From NCBI GenBank assembly GCA_016195405.1, contig JACPZP010000031.1, positions 28,867 through 92,866 of the forward strand: DNA of 64,000 nt. Direction: 5' to 3'. A program made the position numbers and the translations under genes. The notes under the pieces are model-generated. The model worked only from the letters and a program-made list of their open reading frames with translations, had not been told where the DNA came from and made no database searches. This stretch comes from Planctomycetota bacterium (GTDB taxonomy: Bacteria > Planctomycetota > Planctomycetia > Gemmatales > Gemmataceae). Shown one piece after another: positions 35,923 to 43,508 of the stretch. Within the stretch, counting starts at the first letter, position 1. The number at the start of each line of letters is the position of its first letter.

Positions 35923-38900
35923 ATGGCGGACAACAACAGCCCAATCCGGTCCGAAACACCGCCCGACGCGGACGGAGCGGACGAGCGTCACAGCGTTTTA
36001 CGCCCCAACGATTCCCGCCCGGCCGACTCACCTCAGGGCGAGTCGCAGTTTCGTCTCGTCACAACGGATGGCGCGGTCGTCTTTCCGGAAAACCTGCCTC
36101 CCAGCGACGATCAGCCGACGATCATTTCCAAGTCTCCTCCGAGTTCCCAAGCGATCAAGGCGGCCAAGGCGGCGTCGCCCAACCTCACCAGCCTGCGCGG
36201 CCGCAAGCTCGCCCACTTCGAATTGATCGAACCGATTGGGGTCGGCGGCATGGCGGCGGTCTTGCGCGCGCGCGACACCCAGCTTGACCGCAACGTCGCG
36301 CTGAAGATTCTGCCGCCCGACGTCGCCAAGGACCCGGAGATCGTCCGCCGTTTTCATCAGGAAGCCCGCGCCGCCGCCAAGCTCGATCACGAGAACATCG
36401 CCCGTGTCTTTTACTGCGGCGAGGATCAGCGGCTGCACTTTATCGCTTTCGAGTTCGTCGAGGGCGAGAACCTCCGCACCTTGCTCGACCGTCGCGGCCG
36501 CATTCCCGTGGCCGAGGCGGTGCGCTACATTCTGCAGATCGCATCCGGATTGGAGCACGCCGCCTCGCGCGGCGTCGTGCATCGCGACGTCAAGCCGTCG
36601 AACATCATCATCAGCCCGAACGGCCGGGCCAAGCTGGTCGACATGGGCCTGGCCCGCAGCCTGGAGCCGCACAAAGACGACGGCGTGACGCAATCCGGGG
36701 TGACCTTGGGCACCTTCGACTACATCTCGCCGGAGCAAGCGCTGGAGCCGCGCGAAGCCGACGCCCGCAGCGACCTGTATTCCCTGGGCTGCACGTTCTA
36801 TCACATGCTCACCGGCCACACGCCGGCGCCCGACGGCACTCCCGCGAAGAAACTGCACCATCATCAGCACGTGGCCCCGGTCGATCCGCGCCAGCTTAAT
36901 CCCGAAATACCCGACGACGTGGTCGCCATCCTCAGCCGCATGATGGCCAAGGACCCCAAGGACCGCTACCAGCGTCCCGTGCACTTGATTCAGCATTTGA
37001 TGCAGGTCGCCCAAAAGGTCGGAGCTGCCGCGGACGTTCCCGAAGGCGTTATGTTCGTAGACGTGCCGATGCCCGCCGCGCCGCGCACAAGGCCGCTTTT
37101 GGTGACGGCTATCGCCGCGCTGGCCCTGGGGAGTTTGCTCGCGGTTCTTTCACTGGCGCCGTCGTCCCAGCAGCCTTTTCGTCCAAGCGCGCTAACGACG
37201 GATAAGCCGTCGATCGTCAAGGATTCACCCAATTCGGGACAGCCGCAGATCGCCAGCCAGCCCGCGGGAAACGGGCGCTTTCAGGTCAGGTCGGAACAGG
37301 ATCTCGCCCAGGCCCTCGCCGACACGCACGACTCCATCCTCGTCACCCTGAAGAGCAGCCTGGACTTGAGCGAAGGAGGCCTCGGTTTCAACGGCGAGGG
37401 CAAACGACAACTGGTGATCGAATCGGCAGACCCCCGGGAACCCAAGACCATTCGCTTCAAGTATCACTCACAGGAGGAAATCACCGATTCCCTCGTGCCT
37501 GGGCTGATTGCCGGTTTGACTCTCGACGGCGGTGCTGTAACCTTCCGCAATATCCGCTTTGAAATCGTGGCCAATGAGACGCCGAACATCGCCGTGGCGT
37601 CCTTGGGAATCAAGGGGCACGGCACGGTCCGGTTTGAGAAGTGTTGGTTCGTGCAAACGGACGTTCCGTTTTGGCGCTTCATTGACGATCGGCGTAAACG
37701 CCTCCCCATCGCCGACATTTGCGTGGACAATCCCAACGGCAATGCCGCGGATCGACCACGAATCGTGCTCGACCAATGCAGCTTCATGGGTGGACAGTCC
37801 GCCGTCACCATCCACGGAACCGGGGACGTCCAGACCACTCAATGCGCCTTCATGCCGCACGGCGTCCTCTTTCATCTGCGCGGCGACAGCGGCGATCACG
37901 GCGTTTCCCTCAAACTGCAACACTGTTCCGCGTTCGTCGTGCGCGGCCCCGCTTTTCGCCTCGACGACACGGCCACGTGTGTATTGCAGGTGGACAATTC
38001 CATCTTCTCGTGCCCCAACAACCTTACCCGCACCGACGATCCTCACTTGATCCGCCAGACCGATTCCGCGGACCCGGCCGTTCGCTATGCCGGCTCGAAC
38101 AACGCCTATCACGCCCTGTACGCGCTTTGGGCCTTTCCGGAAACCCGGCCCAACTCGATCAGCAAGCTTGAAGAATTCCAAGCGGAAATCCTCAACGCCG
38201 GCGGAAGGGGCGACGTGGGCTCCCAGGACTTGAAGACCTCGCCATGGGTGTCCGCCGACCCGCTCAAGCAGGAGCCCAGCGTGGCCTTCCAGGTCAAAAC
38301 CGATATGCGCGAGGTGCGCACGCCGGACCTCAAGCGCAGCCTGGGAGTCGAAATGTGCGCCTGGGGTCCGATGGCTGAGCTGCCGCCCTTGACCGTCCCG
38401 GATAACGCCGTAGTCGCCGACGGCGGCTACAAGCTCAATCCCAACGAGAAAATCGTCGATCCGGAATACGACGGCGTGCCCGGAATCAAAGGTGTGTACA
38501 AGACGATTTTTCAAGCGATCGCTCTCGCAAATGCCGGAGACGTCTTGCTCATCAAGCACGGTAAGACGCGCGACATCGAAGTCCAGCCAATGCGGCTCGA
38601 CAAGCCCAACGTCGACTTGACGCTTCGCCCCTATCCGGGACACGCGCCGATCCTCAACGTCGCCGACACCTCCGAGGAAGATGCAGCCCTGTTCCGGCTG
38701 CAAGACGGCAAGCTTCAGTTCGAGAAACTGGAGTTCGTCCTGGAGCCCGATCAGCTTAGCTTCCGCGCCCAGGCGGTGGTCATGATAGCGGGCAACGCGT
38801 CTTGCTCTTTCAAAAACTGCGTCGTCACCATGCAGCCCACCGAAAAGGTCAAGCATTCCCGGCGCATTCCGCTCAGCGCGGTCACGCTCACCGATCCCGA

Positions 38901-39630
38901 AGACGCCATGAAAATGGGGACCCGCAACGGCCGCACGGTCGCGGAGATCAAGTTCGAGGACTGCTTCGTGCGCGGCGAAGGCGACCTGTTATCCGTGCGC
39001 GCGAGCCGGCCCCTCGATTTGGACATTCGCAACACGCTGATTGGACTTGCCGGCTCGCTCCTGGCCGTCAACGGCGCCACCAAAGAAGCGGCCGCCGAGG
39101 CGCTCGCGGCCATCAAGCTGACGCGCGTGACCGCATTCATCACGGAGCCGGTGCACGTCCTCCGCGCGGGGAAGAACGTCAAGGGTCTGGTGCTGACCCG
39201 CGTGGAAAGCGCCCGTGACTGCCTTTTCGTGTCCTTGTTGGAAAAGCCGCTCGTCCATTTGGAAGCCAACGAAAATACCGAAGAGGCCATTCGCGGCTAC
39301 TTCGACTGGAAAGGCGGGCACAACGCCTTCGCCAATTTCAACATCGAAAAAATCATTGAAACGCGACCGGAAGATTCGCTGAGCAGCACAGGCATGGACG
39401 CGGCACGTTGGGCCGAGGTGTTCAAGGAGCCCGACAGCAAATTCTTGAGCGCCGAATTTCAAATGCCGCTGCCATTGAAGCGCTCCTTGTGGCTGGCCCA
39501 TCCCGAGGACTTTCAGCCCCGTTCCGTTTCGCGCGAGGCGCTCAATTCCTTCGGCGCCATTCTCACGCCTGATTCACTGCCCCTTCTACAACCTTCGAAG
39601 AAGATCGAAGCCGGCCGCAGCGAGGAATGA
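35923..39630 (+). CDS. Membrane Ser/Thr protein kinase fused to parallel beta-helix ectodomain
   Basis: 1235 residues. After a Pro-rich leader, a Hanks-type kinase domain spans about residues 98-360: glycine loop GVGGMA, Lys128 in VALKIL, HRDVKPSN (222 is the catalytic Asp) and DMG in place of DFG (Asp240), then YISPEQA. A single membrane helix (about 391-411) follows. The remaining ~820 residues are beta-rich repeats (parallel beta-helix pattern, for example GTVRFEKCWFVQTD, TQCAFMPHGVLFHLRGD) outside the cytoplasm, suited to binding a carbohydrate or protein ligand. Large kinases of this kind are common in planctomycetes. The stop is the first unit of a 17-bp tandem repeat. Confidence 0.9.
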   Translation: MADNNSPIRSETPPDADGADERHSVLRPNDSRPADSPQGESQFRLVTTDGAVVFPENLPPSDDQPTIISKSPPSSQAIKAAKAASPNLTSLRGRKLAHFELIEPIGVGGMAAVLRARDTQLDRNVALKILPPDVAKDPEIVRRFHQEARAAAKLDHENIARVFYCGEDQRLHFIAFEFVEGENLRTLLDRRGRIPVAEAVRYILQIASGLEHAASRGVVHRDVKPSNIIISPNGRAKLVDMGLARSLEPHKDDGVTQSGVTLGTFDYISPEQALEPREADARSDLYSLGCTFYHMLTGHTPAPDGTPAKKLHHHQHVAPVDPRQLNPEIPDDVVAILSRMMAKDPKDRYQRPVHLIQHLMQVAQKVGAAADVPEGVMFVDVPMPAAPRTRPLLVTAIAALALGSLLAVLSLAPSSQQPFRPSALTTDKPSIVKDSPNSGQPQIASQPAGNGRFQVRSEQDLAQALADTHDSILVTLKSSLDLSEGGLGFNGEGKRQLVIESADPREPKTIRFKYHSQEEITDSLVPGLIAGLTLDGGAVTFRNIRFEIVANETPNIAVASLGIKGHGTVRFEKCWFVQTDVPFWRFIDDRRKRLPIADICVDNPNGNAADRPRIVLDQCSFMGGQSAVTIHGTGDVQTTQCAFMPHGVLFHLRGDSGDHGVSLKLQHCSAFVVRGPAFRLDDTATCVLQVDNSIFSCPNNLTRTDDPHLIRQTDSADPAVRYAGSNNAYHALYALWAFPETRPNSISKLEEFQAEILNAGGRGDVGSQDLKTSPWVSADPLKQEPSVAFQVKTDMREVRTPDLKRSLGVEMCAWGPMAELPPLTVPDNAVVADGGYKLNPNEKIVDPEYDGVPGIKGVYKTIFQAIALANAGDVLLIKHGKTRDIEVQPMRLDKPNVDLTLRPYPGHAPILNVADTSEEDAALFRLQDGKLQFEKLEFVLEPDQLSFRAQAVVMIAGNASCSFKNCVVTMQPTEKVKHSRRIPLSAVTLTDPEDAMKMGTRNGRTVAEIKFEDCFVRGEGDLLSVRASRPLDLDIRNTLIGLAGSLLAVNGATKEAAAEALAAIKLTRVTAFITEPVHVLRAGKNVKGLVLTRVESARDCLFVSLLEKPLVHLEANENTEEAIRGYFDWKGGHNAFANFNIEKIIETRPEDSLSSTGMDAARWAEVFKEPDSKFLSAEFQMPLPLKRSLWLAHPEDFQPRSVSREALNSFGAILTPDSLPLLQPSKKIEAGRSEE

Positions 39631-39736
39631 ACCTCAGCGAGGAATGAACCTCAGCGAGGAATGAACCTCAGCGAGGAATGAACCTTAGCGAAGAAGGAAC
39701 CTTAGCGAGGAAGGAACCTTAGCGAAGAATGAATTC
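39618..39736. repeat. 17-bp tandem repeat, seven units, spanning two convergent gene ends
   Basis: Seven successive units of CAGCGAGGAATGAACCT type fill the segment with a few substitutions, the first at 39618 and the last ending at 39736. The kinase stop TGA lies in unit 1, and the last residues and stop of the opposite-strand selenoprotein-like gene lie in units 6 and 7. It is neither a CRISPR (no spacers) nor a coding repeat. Confidence 0.85.
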
Positions 39737-40066
39737 GCCGTACACATCCTCATTGAAGCCAATGTAAAGCGTCTTCCCCTTGCGAACCGTCGGCGCTCGC
39801 AGATTGCCGGTCGGACCGAGAATGTGTTCGGCCAAGGCGTCGTCGTCGGGCTTGTCCTTTTTCATGTCGAAGGCGACGACCTTCTTGCCCTTGGCCACTA
39901 CGACCTTGTCGGCGCTGCGAGCTAAAGCGATGGCTTCGTCGCGGCCGCGCCTCTCCTTGCCGGCGTCGGCGACCGCATCCACGGAAACCTTGTTTTTCTC
40001 AAGGAACCCTTGAGCTTTCTTGCACGTCATTCATCCTTTGCGATGGTACATCCAATCAATGGCCAT
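39719..40066 (-). CDS. ArsC/thioredoxin-like probable selenoprotein (in-frame TGA read as Sec)
   Basis: Reading from ATG 40066 (GGAGGGTTT just upstream) gives MAIDWMYHRKG, then TGA at 40033-40031, then MTCKKAQGFLEKNKV to the TAA at 39719: 115 residues if TGA is decoded, with Sec12-x-x-Cys15 as the redox pair. The rest fits the thioredoxin/ArsC fold: a helix after the active site, the DEAIALARSADKVVVAKGKKVVAFDM middle, and the cis-Pro loop GNLRAPTVRKGKTLYIGFNEDVYGEF. The segment before the TGA continues the family pattern (W-x-Y-H-R in front of the redox site). A hairpin SECIS candidate lies at 39998-40014. If TGA is a stop, a shorter 103-residue form starting at 40030 would lack the first redox residue. 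No selA/selB/selC is in the window. Confidence 0.7.
39998..40014 (-). promoter_or_regulatory. Candidate bacterial SECIS hairpin downstream of the in-frame TGA
   Basis: On the minus strand CTCAAGG-GTT-CCTTGAG forms a perfect 7-bp stem with a GUU apical loop (GGU at the top). It begins 17 bases after the TGA at 40031-40033 and its loop lies 24-26 bases downstream, within the spacing known for bacterial SECIS elements, which require a G at the apical loop. It lies in the coding sequence, as bacterial SECIS elements do. Confidence 0.55.
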
Positions 40067-40090
40067 AAACCCTCCATCAATATTTAGACA

Positions 40091-41269
40091 TCAATATTTT
40101 GGCATAGAGCGGTCGATTCGGTCCGCCCATGCCATGATTCCGCCCTTCAGATTTTTGAGCTTCGTGAAGCCCTGTTGCTTCAAAAACTGGATTGCGCGGG
40201 CGCTGCGCATGCCGCTCTTGCAGTGAACGATCATCTCTTTGCTCTTGTCGAGTTCGCCGTAGCGCTGGGCGATCTGCGGCAACGGCACGAGCACGCTGCC
40301 GGCCAGCTTGCAGATCTGGCACTCCTCGGGGTTCCGCACGTCGAGAATGAAAGGCTTGTCGCCGCGCTCCAAGCGCTGGTGCAGTTCTTCCACCGTGATA
40401 TCGGCGTCGCTTCCTTCACCCCCGACCCCTTTCCCTTGAGGGGCGACCGGTGCTTCCTGGCCGCGGATGCCGCAGAAGTGCTCGTAGTCGATCAAAGCCT
40501 TGATCGTCGGCTGCTCGCCGCACATGGGGCAGCGCGGGTTGCGGCGGATTTTGAATTCCTGAAAGCTCATCTGGAGCGCGTCGTAAAGGAGCAGCCGTCC
40601 GATGAGCGGCGAACCTTTGCCGAGAATCAGCTTGACCGCTTCGGTCGCCTGAATGCAGCCGATGAGACCCGGCAGGATGCCAAGGACGCCGCCTTCGGCG
40701 CAGCTTGGCACTTCGCCCGGCGGCGGCGGCTCCGGATACAGGCAGCGATAGCACGGCCCAGCCGGCGGTGCGAACACCGACGCCTGACCGTCGAAGCGGA
40801 AGATGCTGCCGTAAACGTTGGGCTTTTTGAGCAAGACGCATGCGTCGTTGACGAGATAGCGCGTCGGAAAGTTATCGGTGCCGTCGATGATAATGTCGTA
40901 GGGTTTGAAAAGCTCCAAGGCGTTGGCCGAGGTGAGTCGCGTCTCGTAAAGATCGAGCTTGACCTCCGGGTTGATGGCCCCTAGCCGATCTTTGGCCGAC
41001 TGTAACTTGGAACGGCCCACGTCCGGCGTGCCGTGCAACACTTGGCGCTGGAGGTTGCTGAAATCGACGACGTCGAAATCGACCAAGCCGATCCGCCCCA
41101 CTCCCGCCGCCGCCAGATACAGCCCCAATGGCGAGCCCAGCCCGCCGGCGCCGATCAAGAGCACGCTCGCCGCCTTGAGCTTCCGCTGCCCCTCGACGCC
41201 GACCTCCGGCATGATCAGATGCCGGCTGTAGCGGGCGATTTCTTGTTGGGTCAAGGAGACGTCGGACAT
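40091..41269 (-). CDS. moeB: MoeB/ThiF-type E1-like adenylyltransferase with C-terminal rhodanese domain
   Basis: 392 residues. The N-terminal ~250 residues have the E1-like ATP-binding motif GAGGLGSPLGLYLAAAGVG, the DFDVVDFSNLQRQ loop, DGTDNFPTRYLVNDAC, and the zinc Cys pairs (CYRCLYP and CPMCGE). From about residue 290 a rhodanese domain carries the active-site loop HCKSGMRSA (Cys nucleophile). Such fusions adenylate a C-terminal Gly of MoaD/ThiS-like carriers and transfer sulfur. ATG 41269 follows a GAGG site. The probable selenoprotein begins 24 bases after the stop, so they are likely co-transcribed, hinting at a shared sulfur/selenium redox role. Confidence 0.9.
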   Translation of the reverse strand: MSDVSLTQQEIARYSRHLIMPEVGVEGQRKLKAASVLLIGAGGLGSPLGLYLAAAGVGRIGLVDFDVVDFSNLQRQVLHGTPDVGRSKLQSAKDRLGAINPEVKLDLYETRLTSANALELFKPYDIIIDGTDNFPTRYLVNDACVLLKKPNVYGSIFRFDGQASVFAPPAGPCYRCLYPEPPPPGEVPSCAEGGVLGILPGLIGCIQATEAVKLILGKGSPLIGRLLLYDALQMSFQEFKIRRNPRCPMCGEQPTIKALIDYEHFCGIRGQEAPVAPQGKGVGGEGSDADITVEELHQRLERGDKPFILDVRNPEECQICKLAGSVLVPLPQIAQRYGELDKSKEMIVHCKSGMRSARAIQFLKQQGFTKLKNLKGGIMAWADRIDRSMPKY

Positions 41270-41407
41270 GAGACGGACCTCGCGGGAACGGCTTAATCTC
41301 ATGTCATTTTATGAAGTCGGCTGATTGAGATGTGATCTTCAGCGGCTGCGGCATACAACGAAGCCATGAGCCAGGCCTCTTGGATAAATGCTTGAGAGGA
41401 GACAGCG

Positions 41408-41836
41408 ATGGATGAATTAGCCCTCCTTCGACTTATGGGCATTGGGTCCTCATCGGGAATCGACATAACCGCCCTAATCGCGTTCTTTGCGATCGCCGTC
41501 ATTTATTTTCTGGCGCCGGTGGTCGGCTATCGCTTTCAAAGGCCGGCAAGCATGGCGCTGGCGCTGTATCTTCTCGTCGTCCATTTCGGTTTCTCGGTCA
41601 TCCAAATGGTCTTTCAGTGGCTGCAATTTTTGGGCGGACCCGCGGGAAGGGGCGGCGGCATTTTCGGCGGCGGTCCTGGTCTCGGCGGCGGCGATCCCAT
41701 GACCTTCCACATCTCCTTTTTGATCTCCATCCTCAAGACGATGGTGTTCCTGGTGGCGATTCTCTCGTTCGTCATCGGCCTCCAATCCTTGCGGCTGCGG
41801 CCCTACCAATCGGAGAGCGAAACGTCGCGCGATTAA
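41408..41836 (+). CDS. Small membrane protein of unknown function
   Basis: 142 residues with four hydrophobic helices (IDITALIAFFAIAVIYFLAPVV, MALALYLLVVHFGFSVIQMVF, HISFLISILKTMVFLVAILSFVIGL). A Gly-rich hinge (GRGGGIFGGGPGLGGGDP) lies between the second and third. ATG 41408 follows GAGAGGAGACAGCG. No family is recognised. It is divergent from the MoeB gene and 149 bases upstream of a larger membrane-protein gene. Confidence 0.6.
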   Translation: MDELALLRLMGIGSSSGIDITALIAFFAIAVIYFLAPVVGYRFQRPASMALALYLLVVHFGFSVIQMVFQWLQFLGGPAGRGGGIFGGGPGLGGGDPMTFHISFLISILKTMVFLVAILSFVIGLQSLRLRPYQSESETSRD

Positions 41837-41879
41837 GAACGACGGCATCGGTCGAGTGGCGAGGGTTGGTGCGTTCGGA

Positions 41880-41885
41880 TATAAT
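41880..41885 (+). promoter_or_regulatory. Possible sigma-70 -10 element upstream of the 41986 gene
   Basis: TATAAT lies about 100 bases upstream of ATG 41986 in the short gap after the 41836 stop. A weak -35-like TGGCGA is 17 bases upstream. The score is marginal. Two copies of CCGTCGGTGCGGG (41931-41963) lie between it and the start codon. Confidence 0.25.
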
Positions 41886-41985
41886 GGCTGTTTCAACCAA
41901 CAAAATGAGTGTTGTGTAGCCGGTCACTGGCCGTCGGTGCGGGTGGACCGTCGGTGCGGGCGGAGGCAGGGGATCGCGAACGGCC

Positions 41986-43434
41986 ATGAACCCCTCAGAT
42001 TCGGTTTTTCTGGATTTCAACCTGCCCAACGCCACAACGTGGTTCTACTTTTCGTGGCTGTTGGCGATCGCTCTTTTCTTCAAATTCTCCCGCGTTCTCA
42101 GCATGCGCAACTGGGACGTGGTGACCTTGTTCCTACTCGTGCCCGGCCTTTTGGTCATTCAAGCAGCGAGCACGACGATCTTGCCCGTCGCGCAACAGCC
42201 CGCGACCCATATCGCCAGCTTGATCGGCCAAGGCGCCGGTGGAGCGTCATCGGCGACGGGTGGACTCGGCGCATTCGCACGCACCGCCCAGCCCACTCTG
42301 TCCTCGGCGCGCTGGCTGTGGTGGGGGTATTTCTGGCTCTTGTGCGGCACGGCTTACTTTCTGGTCCGCTGTTTCCTGGACCTGACCCTCATCAAACGGC
42401 CGGCGCTGGCGCCAAACCTGTCCTTCGGCGGCCTAGCCTGGTTCGCCGGGGCGCTCATGGTCTGTCTCATCGCAGTGGCTTTCCGCACGTCCGAACCGGT
42501 GCTCGCCGAGCCCGTCCGCAATCCCATTCCAACTGCCATTGACACCAAGGCTACGCCTACGATCGCACCCACGAACTCGCCCGTCGGCCAGGAGACTCCT
42601 CAATTCCAATGGGCGCGGAAGCAGTTCGGCACCTGGCTGGAGCGCGCTTTCGCCGTTCTCGGACACATCGCCGTCGTGATCGGCTTGGTGCTGATCGGCT
42701 GGCGCCACTTTCAGGATCCGGCGGCGGGCATGGCGGCGGCGACTTTCTATTTGATGTTGCCGTACACCGGCCTCTTTGTCGGCCAATCGCACCATGTCTG
42801 GCCGACGGCGTTGATGGTCTGGGCGTTAGTAAGCTACCGAGTCCCGCTCTTGGCTGGGGCGTTACTCGGCCTGGCCGCCGGGACCATGTATTTTCCGCTG
42901 GTGTTGGCGCCCTTGTGGTTTGGGTTCTACTGGAAGCGCGGCGCATTCCGTTTTCTGGCTTCCTTGTTGATCGTGGGCTCCCTTGGGTTGGCTGTCTTGT
43001 GGCTGAAAGGGGATTTGGAAGCCGGCGCCCGCGAGGCGCTGCGGCAATCCGCCTGGCAATCGTGGAAGGTTCCGACTACCGAAGGTTTTTGGACCGGAGT
43101 GCCCTGGGCTTACCGCATTCCCATATTCCTGGGCTACTCGGCGATGCTCGTGATTACTGCTATTTGGCCCTGGCCGAAGAATCTCGCGCAAGTGATCGCG
43201 CTGTCGGCGGCGCTGCTCATCGGCATCCAGTTCTGGTACGCGGACCAAGGCGGCGTCTATGTGTTGTGGTACTTGCCGCTGTTGCTATTGCTCACGTTTC
43301 GGCCCAATTTGGACGAACGCCGTGCCCCGGTGATCGTCGCCGAGAGCGATTGGTTGACGCGCGCCGGTCACGCCATGGGACGGCTCTTTAGCCGGATCGT
43401 CAAAGGTCCGGAAAAAGCTCCGGCGAGCCGATAA
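41986..43434 (+). CDS. Large multi-pass membrane protein of unknown function
   Basis: 482 residues, about ten to twelve hydrophobic helices (for example TWFYFSWLLAIALFFKFSRVL, VVTLFLLVPGLLVIQA, GHIAVVIGLVLIGWRHF, ALLGLAAGTMYFPLVLAPLWFGFY, YVLWYLPLLLLLTFRP). It has the feel of a glycosyltransferase-like or polymerase-like membrane protein (GT-C pattern), but no acidic catalytic loop is evident. ATG 41986 is the first good start. It is upstream of a DUF1501 gene on the same strand, with a 74-base gap. Confidence 0.6.
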   Translation: MNPSDSVFLDFNLPNATTWFYFSWLLAIALFFKFSRVLSMRNWDVVTLFLLVPGLLVIQAASTTILPVAQQPATHIASLIGQGAGGASSATGGLGAFARTAQPTLSSARWLWWGYFWLLCGTAYFLVRCFLDLTLIKRPALAPNLSFGGLAWFAGALMVCLIAVAFRTSEPVLAEPVRNPIPTAIDTKATPTIAPTNSPVGQETPQFQWARKQFGTWLERAFAVLGHIAVVIGLVLIGWRHFQDPAAGMAAATFYLMLPYTGLFVGQSHHVWPTALMVWALVSYRVPLLAGALLGLAAGTMYFPLVLAPLWFGFYWKRGAFRFLASLLIVGSLGLAVLWLKGDLEAGAREALRQSAWQSWKVPTTEGFWTGVPWAYRIPIFLGYSAMLVITAIWPWPKNLAQVIALSAALLIGIQFWYADQGGVYVLWYLPLLLLLTFRPNLDERRAPVIVAESDWLTRAGHAMGRLFSRIVKGPEKAPASR

Positions 43435-43508
43435 CTCAAAAGAGGAGTAAGATTGAGATGGAGATTAGGGCTCTTTCTCATTAGTGCAACTGATTTGGCG
43501 TGGTTTTC

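Noticed and set aside
37468..38856. A 462-codon minus-strand open frame
   Set aside because: It is the complement of the kinase ectodomain and has no ribosome binding site, signal or known motif.
39618..39736. Possible CRISPR-like array
   Set aside because: The 17-bp units are contiguous with no spacers and no cas genes are nearby, so it is a simple tandem repeat.
39719..40030. Plain 103-residue gene starting at ATG 40030
   Set aside because: It would lose the first redox residue and first strand of a thioredoxin-like fold, while the upstream frame has a better ribosome binding site and conserved-looking residues. It remains the fallback if Sec machinery is absent.
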